A stretch of 64,000 bases of DNA, taken from Aquibium oceanicum (lineage in GTDB: Bacteria > Pseudomonadota > Alphaproteobacteria > Rhizobiales > Rhizobiaceae). The stretch lies in NCBI RefSeq assembly GCF_001889605.1, contig NZ_CP018171.1:2130501-2194500 (forward strand), written 5' to 3'. Below are positions 62,773 to 64,000 of this stretch, in pieces (positions within the stretch are counted from its first letter, which is position 1; every line of letters starts with the position of its first letter). Below the pieces are notes generated by a model, which saw only the letters and a program-made list of their open reading frames with translations, had not been told where the DNA came from and ran no database searches. A program made the translations under genes and the position numbers.

Positions 62773-64000
62773 GTGGCTTCGAGAACTCCCCAAAGGGCCA
62801 AAAGCATTACTACCAGGAAGCAGGAGCCAAGAACGGCGGTACTCGTTCTTGGCATGCACCGATCGGGAACATCGGCGCTGTCGCGTGTACTGAATTTGCT
62901 GGGATGCCATCTGCCGGACGACCTCATTGGTGGCGATGCGAGCAATCAGCCCGGCCATTGGGAATCCAAGGCGGTTGCGAGGCTGAACGACCGCATCCTG
63001 GAGTCGGCAGGTTCGACCTGGTACGACTGGCAGGAATTCAATCCCAGGTGGTTCGACTCTCCGAAAGCCGACGAGTTTCGGGATGAGGCGATAACGACGC
63101 TGGCGACGGAATACGGTCCATCACGCCTGTTCATCATGAAGGACCCCCGTCTCTGCCGTCTTGTTCCCTTTTGGCTCGACATCCTGGCTCGGTCGAACGT
63201 ACGACCTGTCGCCCTGCTTCCGCTTCGCAATCCTCTCGAAGTTGCTGCATCTCTCCATAAGCGAAACGGGTTCGACCCGGCTTTCGGATATCTTCTGTGG
63301 ATTCGCCATGTCCTCGAAGCGGAGGCCGCTTCCCGAGACGTGCCCCGCATGTTCACCACGTATGACCAACTCTTGCAGGGATGGGGGCGCTTGGTTGAGG
63401 ACGCCCAGAACGCCCTTGGCGTGTCCTGGCCGCGGCTTTCCGATCGAACGGCTGCGGAAATCGATGCTTTTCTCTCCAAGAACCATCGGCACCATACGGA
63501 ACCGCCCGAAAAAATCGTCGAGAACCCCAACGTCACGAACTGGCTTAGAGAGAGTTATTCGATTTTCCTGAACTGGGCGAAGGCCGGAGAGCAGATCGAC
63601 GATAGAACTCGGCTCGACGGGATTCGTGACGAGTTCAATGCGGCATCGCCCGCCTTCGGTCGACTGGTCGAGTCTGGCAGGGTGGCCCGCTCTCGGGTTG
63701 GAAAGCTGGAGAAAGAAGTTTCCGTCATCACGGAAAGATCGGCTGTCGAAGTGGAGAAAGCCAAGAAGCTGGAGCAGGAGCTTTCTACCACCCGGTCGCG
63801 CATCGCCGAGGGTGATAAGAAGGTGTCCGAGCTGCAGGCCGAAATCGCCAAGCGCAGCACGGCCCTGTCGGAAGCTCAGCAAAAAGCGAGCGCTGCGGAG
63901 GCAGCGTCTGCGGCCAGCGGGCAGAAGCTGAAGCAACTGGAACAGGAACTCGCTGCAGCACGTGCAAACCTCGGTGAGGGCGAGAAGAAGGTCGCTGCGC
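62773..64000 (+). CDS. Sulfotransferase with C-terminal coiled coil (3' end outside window)
   Basis: The reading frame starts at GTG 62773 (no better start is available) and stays open to the window end, giving 409 residues so far. The N-terminal domain begins with VLVLGMHRSGTSALSRVL, the PAPS 5'-phosphosulfate-binding loop, and later has MKDPRLCRLVPFW, the 3'-phosphate-binding type of segment. From about residue 300 the chain becomes a continuous heptad-type coiled coil (KLEKEVSVITERSAVEVEK onward) with an internal 56-residue repeat. The position after rmlD suggests sulfation of a rhamnose-containing surface glycan. The size, the tail and any further domain are unknown. Confidence 0.85.
   Translation, partial: MASRTPQRAKSITTRKQEPRTAVLVLGMHRSGTSALSRVLNLLGCHLPDDLIGGDASNQPGHWESKAVARLNDRILESAGSTWYDWQEFNPRWFDSPKADEFRDEAITTLATEYGPSRLFIMKDPRLCRLVPFWLDILARSNVRPVALLPLRNPLEVAASLHKRNGFDPAFGYLLWIRHVLEAEAASRDVPRMFTTYDQLLQGWGRLVEDAQNALGVSWPRLSDRTAAEIDAFLSKNHRHHTEPPEKIVENPNVTNWLRESYSIFLNWAKAGEQIDDRTRLDGIRDEFNAASPAFGRLVESGRVARSRVGKLEKEVSVITERSAVEVEKAKKLEQELSTTRSRIAEGDKKVSELQAEIAKRSTALSEAQQKASAAEAASAASGQKLKQLEQELAAARANLGEGEKKVAA
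63763..64000 (+). repeat. 56-residue (168-bp) tandem coiled-coil repeat
   Basis: KKLEQELSTTRSRIAEGDKK starting at 63763 recurs as KQLEQELAAARANLGEGEKK starting at 63931, exactly 168 bp later. The second copy is cut by the window edge. A period of 56 residues equals eight heptads, so repeats would keep the coiled-coil phase. The copies differ at many synonymous and non-synonymous positions, so this is an old duplication, not an assembly artefact. Confidence 0.7.

Overview
The window is about 64 kb of GC-rich bacterial chromosome. Gene content and order point to an alphaproteobacterium of the Rhizobiales, most likely close to Mesorhizobium and other Phyllobacteriaceae. Supporting blocks are rpsF-rpsR-rplI, dnaB-alr-radA-cvpA-purF, fabD-fabG-acpP-fabF-mltG-yicC-gmk, lptF-lptG-lptD-surA-pdxA-rsmA, moaE-moaD-pgsA-uvrC next to an Omp25-like porin, purM-purN, and an hdaA gene. 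The taxonomic placement is inference; no 16S gene is present.

Layout. Positions 1-4.5 kb hold the end of a thiosulfate-oxidation (Sox) cluster: the 3' part of soxB, soxC, soxD, and a convergent YeeE/YedE-type sulfur transporter. At 5.5-6 kb a small multidrug-resistance type exporter (SugE/Gdx) is preceded by two tandem hairpins with ACGG loops, which I read as a guanidine-II (mini-ykkC) riboswitch. From 6 to 16.6 kb, on the minus strand, lie purF, cvpA, radA, alr, dnaB, a cyclopropane-fatty-acid synthase, the L9/S18/S6 ribosomal operon and a Ca2+/cation antiporter. From 16.8 to 24.6 kb, on the plus strand, are an M20 amidohydrolase and then the fatty-acid synthesis block through gmk. From 24.6 to 32.1 kb the minus-strand lptFGD-surA-pdxA-rsmA operon encodes LPS export, outer-membrane chaperoning, vitamin B6 synthesis and 16S rRNA dimethylation. 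From 32.4 to 40.4 kb are pepA-holC, a membrane protein, a crotonase, an ABC-F ATPase, a VapBC toxin-antitoxin pair, a DinB-fold protein, a glutathione transferase and ndk.

From 40.5 to 50 kb are moaE-moaD, pgsA, uvrC, a pteridine-reductase-like SDR, the porin, small conserved genes and rlmJ. Two gaps are unusual: 40.92-41.40 kb carries a 55-bp repeat in two direct copies plus an inverted partial copy, and 42.75-43.43 kb contains an AT-rich island. From 50.1 to 57.2 kb are a single-subunit molybdopterin oxidoreductase, purN-purM, a CDP-alcohol phosphatidyltransferase, an AI-2E-family permease, hdaA, tRNA-Pro, an NDUFS4-like complex I subunit and tRNA-Arg(TCT).

Immediately after tRNA-Arg is a frameshifted remnant of a tyrosine-recombinase C-terminus. 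Beyond it begins a surface-polysaccharide cluster (ugd, rmlA, rmlC, rmlB, rmlD) that runs into a sulfotransferase with a long tandem-repeat coiled coil, cut by the window end. The tRNA, the dead integrase and the change of gene content together mark the likely edge of an accessory island.

I saw no CRISPR array, intact insertion sequence or intact prophage. The least explained items are the sulfotransferase/coiled-coil protein with the island edge, the 55-bp intergenic repeat family, the orphan C-terminal fragment near 18.1 kb, and a palindrome in the soxB-soxC gap.
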